This document shows, piece after piece, positions 9,812 to 21,074 of a stretch of DNA of 64,000 nucleotides; the stretch's first letter is position 1, and each line of letters starts with the position of its first letter. A program made the translations under genes and the position numbers. The notes beneath the pieces are model-generated. The model saw nothing but the letters and a program-made list of their open reading frames with translations, searched no databases and was not told the DNA's origin. The DNA comes from Taxillus chinensis (lineage: Eukaryota > Streptophyta > Magnoliopsida > Santalales > Loranthaceae). The stretch lies in contig CM042084.1 in assembly GCA_023512835.1 (NCBI GenBank), positions 45,803,609-45,867,608 on the forward strand, written 5' to 3'.

Positions 9812-11735
9812 TGTCACGCCCCGGATTTCCAACCCGAGGAAACCGATACGTGACTCCCCTTGTACCCACACGGAGGGCAAAGGGGTTAGGGTGCAAACCC
9901 CGAATATAACATTTTAAACATCCACAACACATTCAAGAAAGTAAAGTTCATAAAAGCAATCCACAATCCAAACCAATCTTTATTACAACAAAATCCTCTT
10001 TTCAATCCATCCCCACTGGGGTTACATCAATTCCCATAAAAATAACATAAATGGTAGACAGTAAAGTAAATAAGGTCTTCCACCTTGGGGTCCCACCTAA
10101 CGCCTGTATGTTCCTGAAAGAAAACACAACATAGAGGGAGGGGTGAGCAACCATAGCTCAGTAGGGATCATGTCTCCCCAACCCATCCCATGCTCCTAAC
10201 GTCTACATGAGTGTGTACAGGTGCAGTGTAGTGACAATAAAATGTAAACAAGTTGTATTCCACATTCACATGGCACACACCTATCCACAGCCATACAGGC
10301 TTAGCCATATAGGCTAACAAATGCCTGACCACTAGGCTTAGCCACACGGGCTAACATATCCACGGCCTCTCAGGCTTAGCCACACGGGCTAACATATCCA
10401 CGACCATATAGGCTTAGCCACACGGGCTAACATATCCACAGCCTCTCAGACTTAGCCACACAGGCTAACAGTTCCAGTCCCGGGCTTCCACAGCCACCGG
10501 GTTCCACAAGCACAGCATACAAGGTCACACAGGCATTAAACCAAACACGTAGCATACACACTTTCACATGCATAATACCAAACACTTAGTTCGCACAGCC
10601 CATCAGGCATAAAATCAAACACTTGACATGCAGAGTCTCACAGGTATTTTACCAAACGCTTAACATGCATACATTCATAAACCCACAAACCCAGCCACAC
10701 AGGCATATTATCAAACACATACTAGGCATATTCACACAGACACATCCACACAGGCATTTTATCGAACACCTAATATGCACTCACCATCCAACACCAGAAT
10801 ACATCAAAAACTTCCATTGAAGGCCAACGTCCATATAGGAGATCACACCTATATGGATTACATATATATATAAACAGGTATAACTCCATAATTTGCCCTA
10901 GAACCCTAAGACAGAGGAGGATTTAGGAAGAACAGGACCCCTACCTTGAAAACGTCCTCCAGCTCTTGCTTCCACGCTAGACGTTGTCTTCCCCACGCAC
11001 GACGCTCCGACAGCAAGCCAACAGCTCTCCCTCCTTCCCTCTCTCTCTCTCTCTCTGCGACGGCTGAAAAGAACCCTAACCCTAGAACAAGGAGTCCCCT
11101 CATCCTTATATAGACCTCCCATTATGAAAACGACGTAGTTTTGATTAAGTGAAACCCAGGATCAAAATGACGTAGTTTTGATTACACAAGCTACAACCTT
11201 TCCGCATCCATACACACCAAAATACTCACTATTCCAACCTGGTCCTTTGAGAAAAGATGATTAGAATAACAAAACTAAGGTAACCATGAAAAAATATGCC
11301 TGCACGCCAATTTGAACGCCAATTCCCCAATTGGCGTGCAGCTCCAAATGCACTCAAACTTTACCCCAAGCCTCCTTGCATCTTGTAGAGGCCTGAGAAG
11401 CAAAAATATGCTTGCACGTGAAATGGGTGAATTCACGTGCAGCTCCAAATGCCCTGAAATTTCTGTGGTAGATAGAGGACCTCATTCTAAGAAACTTTTG
11501 TTCTTGCACGCTAATTGTTTGAGGCCATCTACCCTATGAAAAGTGAGCTCCAAGATCAGCCAAAACAGCTTAAAACCGCCTGTATACGCATAGCATCTTC
11601 CTAGGGCATAAATGGACGTTATCACTTGTCACATGCACCTCCCAAAAGTCCCCTCTTGGGCTCATCTCTTACCTCAAACTTGTGCACCAACATTCAAGGT
11701 GTTTGTGGTTAACTTCTTACACACGGGTCATTACA
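9812..11735 (-). mobile_element. LARD-B LTR (5' LTR of the inverted half element)
   Basis: On the - strand it starts TGTAATGACCCG (11735) and ends GGGGCGTGACA (9812), 1.92 kb. It contains, in - strand order: the Athila-like join TGATAAC at 11624; the 12-base U3 palindrome at 11313-11340; two ACGT-core near-palindromes at ~11126-11182; a TATA box at 11105-11112; a GA tract near 11039-11057; the leader hairpin near 10830-10860; and a minisatellite at 10310-10475. Confidence 0.9.
10310..10475 (-). repeat. LTR minisatellite, 'gctaac' type
   Basis: Units of roughly 25-50 bases built from CTTAGCCACACGGGCTAAC and ATATCCAC, about 500-660 bases from the LTR 3' end. Other LARD-B LTRs carry different repeat units at the same place. 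Confidence 0.75.
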
Positions 11736-11740
11736 TGCTA

Positions 11741-11934
11741 GTTAAGGTGGGCTCCTTCATTTTTCTAGCAGACTTTGTAGTTTTGGGAATGGAAGAAGAT
11801 AGAGGAGTTTAGCTCCTCCTTGGAAAACCGTTTCTTAGAACAGGGTGTGCACTGATAGATGTGGCTCAAGGGCAACTGACTCTGAGAATTAATGAAGAGA
11901 CCTTAGTCTTCCATATGGGAAACGCTTTACAAGG
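11741..11934 (+). pseudogene. Athila-like protease, downstream part
   Basis: The frame resumes after the second TGCTA with VKVGSFIF, ADFVVLGMEED, a TAG, then LLLGKPFLRTG.ALIDV and GQLTLRI. This is the end of the aspartic protease fold, where the (L/I)LG(R/K)PFL block is the conserved second motif. It continues the frame that stopped at 7486. It is broken by the TAG and cut at 11934 by the LTR starting at 11935. The Athila RT, RNase H and integrase are not found in the window. Confidence 0.85.
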
Positions 11935-12094
11935 TGTTGTACCCCATTTTGACCGGGTTAGATCAATACCGTACTTCACGAAGAACCACTAAGTGATAGA
12001 GGATGACATTCGGAGAACAACGCACTTGATCACACTTGATTCCGAGGAGAAATGAAATGATTATGATAAAAGTACCAAGTTGAATTAGACAACC

Positions 12095-12440
12095 GGTGGG
12101 CAGCCCGCTATTTTATTAATAACTTCCCCGATACTTGTCGTAATCCAACAAAGTCAATTGAATTGATTAGATAACATCTTTATCTATCATTTCCAATTGG
12201 TTTGAGAATATTTCAGGTTGTATTCAATTAGTTATGATTTTTCAAAGTTGGCAACCAAACCTTGTGCAAATTTGGGGGAGACAGCTAGTGTGCAGCGCAC
12301 TATTTTGCCAATAACATTCTCAATACTCATTGGATCTGAACAAAGTCAATTTCATTAGTTAGATAACATCTTTATCTATCATCTCCAACTGGTTTTAGGG
12401 TAATCTGAGTTCTGTGCAATTATCTATGAATTTTTGAATC
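12095..12440 (+). repeat. 191-base tandem duplication inside Tat-like LTR
   Basis: Two diverged copies of a block containing AAAGTCAATT, ATAACATCTTTATCTATCAT and TCCAA(T/C)TGGTTT, with matching points at about 12150 and 12342. The period is ~191 bases. Confidence 0.75.
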
Positions 12441-12829
12441 GGACAGAGAGAATGCTCATTTTATCATGTACCTTTGTGAGGTATTTCCCACTTTTCTCCT
12501 AAATGGCTGATCCTTTTGGAGTGATTCTACTTTCAGAAGATAGATAACAGAATTTCGAGCAAAACAAAACCAATTTGGCTCGAATCCGAGCTCTGTGGAG
12601 AAAGTTATGAATTTTTTAAGTTGCCCCGGAAATCTGCCAATTTTCCACGAATTTTGGTTCTTCATATGTATGTTTGTCCCACATTGCCAGTTTTGCTTCT
12701 CCTCCGCCCAGTATATATACAAAGGCACTCTCCTTACACAGCAAGTGATAACAAGAGAGGCCTAAGGAAGCCCAAGTAGAGGCGCCACGTGGCGACCAAG
12801 CGCACACACGGAAATTGTTGGGGAAGCAC

Positions 12830-13470
12830 AAATCCGGACTAAGCCCAAATCCGGTGGTCAAACTTGGTCAAATCCGGACTAAGCACAAATTCAGACTAAG
12901 CCCAAATCCAGTGGTCAAACTTGGTCAAATCCGGACTAAGCCCAAATCCGGATTAAGCCGAGATCCGGTGGTCAAATTGGTCAAATCCGAGCTAAGTCCA
13001 CTGATGCTGAATAAGGATTTACTGATGCGGACTAAGCCCAAATCCGGTGGTCAAACTTGGTCAACTGATGCGGAATAAGGACTTACTGATGCGGACTAAG
13101 CCCAGATCCGGTGGTTAAACTTGGTCAAATAATGCGGAATAAGGACTTACTGATGCGGAATAAGCCCAGATCCGGTGGTCAAACATGGTCAAATCCGAGC
13201 TAAGTCCACTGATGCGGAATAAGGACTTACTGATGCGGACTAAGCCCATTGATGCGGAATAAGCTCATTAGTGCGGAATAAGGACCTATTGATGCGGAAT
13301 AAGGCCACTGATCCGGAATAAGCTCGGATCCGGAGGTCAAACCTGGTCAAATCCGAGCTAAGCCCATTGATGCGGAATAAGCTCATTAGTGCGGAGTAAG
13401 GACCTATTGATGCTGAATAAGGCCACTGATTCGGAATAAGCCCAGATCCGGAGGTCAAACCTGGTCAATA
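12830..13470 (+). repeat. tandem array built on ATCCGGACTAAGCCC / GATGCGGAATAAGG
   Basis: About 20 units of 20-40 bases alternate between 'aaatccggactaagccc', 'gtggtcaaacttggtc' and 'gatgcggaataaggac'. The core CGGAnTAAG recurs in arrays at 14862-15300 and 21330-21790. Confidence 0.9.
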
Positions 13471-14019
13471 ATTTTGAAAAATTCCAAAATAGCTCCTCTA
13501 CAGGTCTGGGAGTGACTCTAAAGCACCGAGACTCTGAAAAATCCAGAAAATTCTTTTTAAGTGCATTAAATGCCACCAGTGTCTCGGAACCCCTTTTTAA
13601 GCGTGGGAATTGAGGAGTCTCCGAATATTAAATTCAAATGTCTCGGAACTCCATTTTTGAGCATAGGGACGGAAGACCTCTGTAATTAAATGTCATTTTC
13701 CTCGGGACATCACAGTTGACCTTGGGGATTGCATAACTATTAATTTCCAACGGCTCCAATACATCCGGAAATGTATTCCGCCCTTACCCACCAAAGCGTC
13801 CAGGAATAACAGAGGATTAAATAATCTCAAACGATTTATTTATTTTTAGGCACTGGGACTCCTTTTTCAAAGCACGGGAACTGTGAATTATTGTAAATCG
13901 CTGGGAACCGAGAATCCCATTTCCGAAGTCATTAATTCATTGGGACGATGTAGTTGACTCATGGGGACTGTAAGGCATCCAATAAATGCCGAGGCACGGG
14001 TTGTCTCCCCTGGGATTCC

Positions 14020-14027
14020 TATAAATA
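14020..14027 (+). promoter_or_regulatory. TATA box of Tat-like LTR
   Basis: TATAAATA, followed within 100 bases by purine-rich leader sequence shared with bases 1-190. Confidence 0.6.
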
Positions 14028-14361
14028 GACTGCCCCAAGAGGTAAAGGGAGGAGGATCGATTATCAAGTATCATAAGAGGTTATTCCGGGAGAGAATTTC
14101 TGGCAGCATTTCTGAGAGATAAAAAATCAGAGAGGATTTTTATCAGGAAAAAGAGAGTTTGTTGGACGGGACTGTGAGAGAGAAAATTCTGAGAATTTCT
14201 AAAGGCAGAAACACTTTATTTTAGGAGAAAAGCACCCGAATATCTCCTATTTTGGGTGGAAAGAGCTAAGGCTGAAGGAAATACATTGAATCAAGGAGGG
14301 AGATTCATTTTACTAATCATTGTGTTTTCAAGGATCATTAGGAGGAAAGTGGAACCAACGT

Positions 14362-14861
14362 NNNNNNNNNNNNNNNNNNNNNNNNNNNNNNNNNNNNNNN
14401 NNNNNNNNNNNNNNNNNNNNNNNNNNNNNNNNNNNNNNNNNNNNNNNNNNNNNNNNNNNNNNNNNNNNNNNNNNNNNNNNNNNNNNNNNNNNNNNNNNNN
14501 NNNNNNNNNNNNNNNNNNNNNNNNNNNNNNNNNNNNNNNNNNNNNNNNNNNNNNNNNNNNNNNNNNNNNNNNNNNNNNNNNNNNNNNNNNNNNNNNNNNN
14601 NNNNNNNNNNNNNNNNNNNNNNNNNNNNNNNNNNNNNNNNNNNNNNNNNNNNNNNNNNNNNNNNNNNNNNNNNNNNNNNNNNNNNNNNNNNNNNNNNNNN
14701 NNNNNNNNNNNNNNNNNNNNNNNNNNNNNNNNNNNNNNNNNNNNNNNNNNNNNNNNNNNNNNNNNNNNNNNNNNNNNNNNNNNNNNNNNNNNNNNNNNNN
14801 NNNNNNNNNNNNNNNNNNNNNNNNNNNNNNNNNNNNNNNNNNNNNNNNNNNNNNNNNNNNN
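14362..14861. other. assembly gap, 500 N
   Basis: Exactly 500 N. The length is probably a placeholder. It lies between a + strand LTR and an inverted LTR piece, so a palindromic or collapsed repeat may have broken the assembly. Confidence 0.95.
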
Positions 14862-15866
14862 GTGGAGGCTTAGTCCGGATCAATGAACTGGATCTTTGTT
14901 GCTTCATATCGGTGGGCTTAGTCCGGATCAATGAAACGACTAGGATCCTTACTACCCATGTCGGTGGAGGCTTAGTTCGGATCAATGGAAGGTCGGGATC
15001 TTACTCCCCTATCGAGTGGAGGCTTAGTCTCGGATCAATGAAGGCTCGGATCCTTACTCCGCATCAATGGAGGCTTAGTTCGCCCCCCGATCAATGGAAG
15101 AAAGCTCGAATCCTTACTCCATATAGGTGGAGCACAGTCGAAACAATAGAAGGCTCGGACCCTTATAAAATGTCAGATGGAGGCTTGCTTTGGATCAATG
15201 GAAGGTTTGGACCATTACTCACGTGTGGATGGAGGCTTCGAGTCCGGATCGATGGAAGGTTCAGATCTTTACAATGTCTCAACAGAGGGCTTAATCCCAG
15301 ATTAAGTGATGTCTAAGTTGACCACGTCTCTGGATTGTTTGTGTCTTTGTTTTAGAACTTTTAATTACCCTTTTTTACCCCTACTCAAAATGCCAAAATG
15401 GGCTGAACTTTGGGGATTGTTTGAAGAAGCCCCATATACGCCTAAATAGTCATTTTGCTGAGTGGAGAATCACTTACAGTCACATTTTCAAGACCACTTT
15501 GACTAGGAGCGTTGATAGTATCTTTTGGCAAAGTTTACTTTTCAACTATTGTTTAGCCATAACTTCTTCATTTTTAGTCGAGGTGTGAGCTTACGGTCAA
15601 TTGCGTTAGTCTCAAAATTTCATTCTCTATCACCTAGTATTAGCCTTGGGGCACTTCAGAGACTTGTAGTAGAGGTTATCAATTTTGGGCTTCCTTGTTC
15701 TTGTTAGTATACCCATCTTGTGTAAAATTAGAGAGTTAACCTCAACTCCAAAACCATTCTTTAGTGAGGGCAATCATATGGACCTGTTCAACAAAATATA
15801 TGCAGGCAAAGAGGATATATACTCAGCGAGGTTAGTATGTCCAACTCGGACAAAATGGGGTCAACA
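14862..15866 (-). mobile_element. inverted Tat-like LTR piece with tandem array
   Basis: The - strand LTR start TGTTGACCCCATTTTGTCC is at 15866, close to the + strand starts at 11935 and ~22195. Bases 14862-15300 hold about seven ~60-base units containing GGAGGCTTAGTCCGGATCAATG and GGATCCTTACTC, whose reverse complement is the vocabulary of the array at 12830-13470. The bases after 15866 show no repeat of the CAAGG found before 11935, so the two pieces are not shown to be one insertion. No gene is seen. Confidence 0.55.
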
Positions 15867-18800
15867 CCCATGAGTTGTAATGAATATAGTCCTCCATTCT
15901 TGGCTCTCCAATCTTATAGTTAGTGCTGTCAAAAATAGGCACTCTTTTCTGCATAGTTGGAGCTGGTACTGGTCTAGTTGGTTACTAAGCTTTTAAGCCC
16001 ACAGAGATCTTGCCCAACATAAATATATCAAATGCGCGAGATAACTGCTCCACGGATTGATAAATCTATCTCCAATGAGAACTTAGCTACATTACCAATT
16101 GATATTCCCAAGATCCAAATAAGATCGTATAGGTATAAGGGTTTGTATACGAGAGGAGGTGAATCTATGTGGCAGCCCAAACTATTTCCTTTAGTTTTAA
16201 AGTATAACACTTTCGAGTATTCTACAGATGTGGTTCTTGTTTAGGTGATATTTTGGTGTCTCACGCAAAATCAAATTAATAGAAGGTATGTATGGGAAGT
16301 AAGGAAGACAAAGACACATAACTTACGTGGTTCGATCAATGTGTGATCTACTCCACGGTGATGAGAATATTACCTACCAAGTCCAAATCCACTATATGCT
16401 TTCAATATAGTAGAGTCTAACCCTTATTCTGATAGGATCAATTTTCTTTTTCTTTTAAATGCAAATACAAAGTAGTTTACTCCGGTCACACTAACTGTGA
16501 TGAACTATCTGCTGATATGCTCCCATGTATTCAACAGTTTGGACCGCTTGACCTTATACTCCTTCCCAAACTCACAATCTGTTCCTTGAGTGTATGAGGA
16601 ACAAGGATTAGATTAACTCACTTTGTTAACTTTCTTACAATCTTCCTCTCTCTGTCGTGTTTTAGAACGAACTACTGGGCGTTTTCTTGTATAGCTCAGA
16701 TACCTTTCTTGTATTCTGTAAGATTCTTATGCTTTTTGAAGTATGACATCTTCCTTGCTTTTATAGGATAGTCAATACATGAAACCTTTCTCTTAGCTGG
16801 GGTTAATAATGTTTCACCTTCGATCTCATCGTTAAAACATGTTAATCCAACCTTAGATAACATTCACATATTTTCTAGTACTTGGCCTGCTTAAAAAACA
16901 TTTTTCCCGGTGATAACTTAAAATGGTGCCTTTAGCGCATTTAACTCCTTTGACTACCTATGCCTCGAAGATGTTTGTCTCATAGCTTCACTTGGCTCTG
17001 GGTACACAAGCTACTTCCTCCGATTCTTCATCTTAATCTTCGAGTCCCTTGAGGCCTTCACCTTCCGACTTAATCTTCCAATTCTTTTGATCTTAAGATC
17101 TTTGGCCTCGACTCTAGATTAAAACCAACGATCAATTGCCATGACAACCGCTGTTCATCCTTGGCTAATCATCCCTGTTCACATCAACGGTCTTCCAATC
17201 TATGACCCTACAAACTTCGACCCTCACGAGCTTAGGCTCTCGAAACCAAGCCACCTACACCCGATGGGTCTTGAAGTGCCAAAATCATCATCTCTAAGAG
17301 CTGCCCTTCACCTGACTACACTTTAGGTGCTTCAGGTCTTCGACTCTGGCAATCACTGAGTCTATGACCTGGTATCTTTGGAGCTGGCGGTGCTTCGAGC
17401 ATAATGGTTTGATGATCTTTGACTCTACATATCTTCAAGTCAGCTGATCTTCGACTGCGATACTTCGGAGTCTTCAACAGGGTACATGGTTAGACTCCCA
17501 CTGCTGAGCTCACTCTAAGAGATCACTCATTAAGTTATCCACCCGGTCTGCGGATCTTCGACTGCGTCTACCCCATTAGCATCCCTGTTGACAACAATAA
17601 CAATCAAATGGACCATGGGAACAACACTTATGAAGCTACAAGTTCGTTTCCCTTTGCGCACCAACATGTGTATCTTTATACCAGTGACATCTACAGTTTG
17701 AGGTGTTATGGTATTTCTTGTTTTTTCGACTTCAAGACAAAGAAAGGAATCTGCGCCTCTCTCTTAACCACTTGAGCACCTATTATCTTTGGAACAAGAC
17801 AGTCTTTCATTTGGATCATTACTATGAAGATTCTTTACTCCTAATGACTATCGGTATATCTTCCTCCTAACTCTTGGAATTCTCAAATCGCCATAATCCA
17901 CGTATTATCTTACATCGCCTATTTTTGAGGAGGTTAATGATGGTTCATTGAGTGGCATCTCGAGCCGGGGGAATTAGTACCGTCTCAAATTTGGACTTGG
18001 CATCAGCTATCATAAAGCCTTGGTTCTTACGGCCTCCACGACATCTAATTATTTAAGGCATTGGTATATCAAGTCTAATGATGTATTTTGTCAGGTGGCT
18101 CCTTTGTTCATCTTGCTTAAACCCAAGAACCCATGCTAAGATCCACAACCTCATTCTACATGATCCGGCGTTCACGAGAAGAGTGACATTGCATTTTCAT
18201 AGCCCCAAATCTTTCGTCACCTTCTATCTCAAAAACCCTGGCTTCCTAAACCTTCTCACACTTCATCTTTGCAATGGCACCCAAAGCTTTGTACAGAGTC
18301 ACTCCAGGCCACCTTGTCGGTCGGAACACAATCTTTGATCCTCCGATATGGTTTGCAGAGTTCCATCCCCTTCTAGAGGCATGCCACATCCTTACCTTGT
18401 CTCCAATCCAGTAGAACTCCTCTTGAGGACATCCTCAGTACTACCGAAATTTCCACTGCACCCACCAATTCCATCACCTCCACCATTCGGGTGTAACCAT
18501 CATCATCACCCCAGTGTCCTTCGCTCCGCTCTCCATCTCCCACATGGTACCCATCTCTGTGTCCCAGACCCGACAAGATGGCAACGTCGATGGGCTACCA
18601 CCATAAAGTGAAGGAACATAAGCTTAGAGCTTTCCAGGGCCATTATCATCAGATGGCCACTATCTCATCGGTGCCCTCATGGATCGCACCTGTAGCGCTC
18701 AACTCTATCTCGTACGACCTTCTCCTAGCCATGTACAAAGTCTTTGATCGCCACCGATGGATAGGGGGCCTTCCTATTTTGGTTGATGAGCAATAATCCA

Positions 18801-21074
18801 AAGAACTTATCCTTTGATGGATACTTTCCATAGTGTTCCGGCATCTCCATCTGGATCACTCGATGGGCGACCGGTCATCACCTTCCCTCGTGCATACTTT
18901 CTTCGATATCTATCACTTGATGACTCTCACTATTCACCGGGCTGCCCCTCACGATCGTATTGTTATTGCCTTGGAACAACAAGGCGCTTCTATTGGTAAT
19001 CAAACGATAACTCCACCCACGAGGTCGGCCGCCCCACCGCTCCTCTCGAATCCGATCCGTGGCCACCCTTCCATTTCCCGAGGCTCGTAACACGGCGTTT
19101 GTGCTGATCCTTCAGATGTTGTGGGCCATCTCAACCAGCTTCCCTTCCGCTGCACCCTCGGCACCCACTTTGCGCCGACGTCCCCTACCCCTACGCTCCT
19201 GCTCCCCGCTTCTCCTCCGGATACTACTCGCACCTACCTTAAACACCTCTTTAATGGAAAACTGTCTCTCCACCGATGCTCTTACGGATTATTGGTTCCA
19301 TTTCAGCCTCGTCGCACTACCTCCATCCCTGATGATGATTCTTCGGGTGTTCTACGACATCATACACTAGCCCGGATGATATGATTTCCTAGAACTATGA
19401 CCATGGCTTCAAGTCATGTCTATTTTTCAGCCTGCCCCACCGGTTGTTGTTTCTTCGGACCGACCCACGACACACGTCTCTGCCCCTCGCCGACGTCGGC
19501 CTCTCTTCTCCTATGGACATCCCGCTTATTGATCTCTCTGGTCATAGTGGGTGGGATATCGCTGCCCTAATGCTGCCGATCTTGATGTACCCTTCTCTTT
19601 CTCCCGCCGACTCTCTACCCGGTGCACTCCGCACCTACACGCCGGGAGTCCCCAAATCTCTTAAGTTTGCCTTGGCATGCTTCCTATGGCACGGTTCACT
19701 CTAATGTGTGTTGTCTCCGCCTAGGCTGACCGACATGCTCAGGGCGGAGCGCCAAATTGCTACCATTGCTATCAGGTCGATGCATTTGGTGCTCACCTCC
19801 TCTGCGCCCTTACCGACTCCTCCACTTCAATGGAGCAAAAAGATGGATTTGGGCAGCCACCTCCTTCATTCATTGTCTTCTTCCTTTGCGGATCAGGCTC
19901 ACACCATGGTTCGTGCCCTTGGCGCTCTGCCGATGTTGCCAAAAAAGGGGAGAATATGCCTTCGATACTTGGCTCCTACCACTATGGAAAATGTTGGTCC
20001 TTCTACTCGGACCGAACCACCGGCAAGCAGCCTCTATTACTCTTCCTTCGGGCATACTCACCACAAACGTTACCGCTACTTATCCTCCAAGCGCCTCTTC
20101 AATGCCACTCCCTCTTCTTGCTTCCACTCAAGGACATCACCTTCCTCCTATCATACGCGGAACTTAATCAAGCTAATGAAGATGGGAGTATTCTTGAAGT
20201 CATGAAGGTGTATGTTCGCTCCTCTTGCCGAGCGAAGGTGTCTGTCCAAAAATGTTTCCTTCTCACCTCAAGAGTATAAGTACTCTACTTTCTAAGGAGG
20301 GACTATACACTAATCGAAGACATTGAAAACTTTGCTATGGTTGTGAAGATGGAAATGAGATTGTTCCCTTCTCTATATAAGGAAGGAAAATTCATTGACG
20401 TCCTCCCATGTTGGTCCAGAGCTATATTCTAGGGTTGCTTACACCCAAACCTTCATTGATGAAAACCTGGAGACCAGCATACTATGGAGAAATCTTAACT
20501 CTATTCTCATTTCGTGCCGAGTCAACACCCTCATTTCATGCTTGCTTGCATTCATGATCAAATCAAGGAGGGTTATACTCCTTGATTCTCACCGTGACGT
20601 TGAACACCAAGTGCGGAGGAATCAATTGGAACTCTTACTCCTTAATCTTCACGGCTATAGTAAAACAGCAAGCTTTTTGAATCAATCGGTCAGCCCCCAT
20701 GGCCCCTAATGCAAAGATGAATGCGGTGATCCGAGGCAAGGACATAGTGCATCAACAACCCGATGGAGAGAGCGGTGGTGCTGGTGTGCTTCTTCATACA
20801 AGCTCTCATCAATGTTGATCAATCCCCGGAATCGAGTTATTAACTTCACGATGGAGTAAGATGATGGAGCTATGGGAGTTAATAACAGCAATGATTTTCA
20901 AGTATAGTAAGCTTTATGTTCCATAATGTATATTCTATGTACTAAAGCTAAAATTGTATACTTGTTGCTGTGATTTAGTGAATGGAGCAAATTATCTTAC
21001 CTCTGTGAATGTATCTTACGCTTTCACTAACCAAATCAGATTACAAGGTTTTGGCATCTCCATATTGGGGAGAT
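15867..21074. other. 5.2 kb unassigned, probably degraded repeat
   Basis: I recognise no gene or element family here. Around 16250-16460 there is a stretch with 'acttacgtggttcgatc' and 'ctccacggtgatgag', of a kind often repeated in plant genomes. 16950-17480 is rich in short words such as GATCTTCGACT. 18078-20279 is pyrimidine-rich and poor in stops on the + strand, with frames at 18078, 18348, 18578, 18833, 19059, 19444 and 19708 that hop between reading frames. None shows a domain I know. The segment ends in a GGGGAGA tract at 21067-21073, just before an LTR start, so the right end is probably the 3' end of a retroelement interior. Confidence 0.4.

Larger units (their letters stand above)
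7487..11735. mobile_element. composite insertion: TRIM/SMART unit joined to inverted LARD-B half, TSD TGCTA
   Basis: The whole block is flanked by TGCTA at 7482-7486 and 11736-11740. Removing it with one copy of TGCTA restores an open Athila protease frame across the join, so the block entered as a single target-site-duplicating event. The left end is the U3 start of a mini-element on the + strand; the right end is the U3 start of a LARD-B LTR on the - strand. A normal insertion would have one U3 and one U5 end. Confidence 0.75.
11935..14361 (+). mobile_element. Tat/Ogre-type LTR, + strand, runs into assembly gap
   Basis: It starts TGTTGTACCCCATTTTGACCGGG at 11935 directly inside the Athila protease. 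It holds a ~191-base tandem duplication (12095-12440), a complex tandem array (12830-13470), a TATA box at 14020-14027 and a segment (14041-14361) matching bases 1-190 of the window. About 0.9 kb of expected LTR 3' sequence would fall in the gap. No gene is seen; short frames here are chance. Confidence 0.75.

Noticed and set aside
10300..10475. CRISPR-like array of short repeats
   Set aside because: Units are irregular, spacers are repeats themselves, and the setting is a plant LTR.
12815..13576. Repeat-bearing frames with KPKSGLSP-like or DLRIRAYS-like units on both strands
   Set aside because: Both strands are open because the tandem DNA unit lacks stops; unit lengths vary and break the frame.
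14256..14985. Frames of ~200 codons across the gap
   Set aside because: They are open only because N cannot be translated to a stop.
11930..15871. The facing LTRs around the gap as one insertion with a target duplication
   Set aside because: CAAGG before 11935 and CCCAT after 15866 do not match.
19059..20279. Possible host gene from overlapping 100-165 codon frames
   Set aside because: Three frames are open at once over the same bases, with no known motif and no splice or promoter pattern I can defend; kept as an open finding only.
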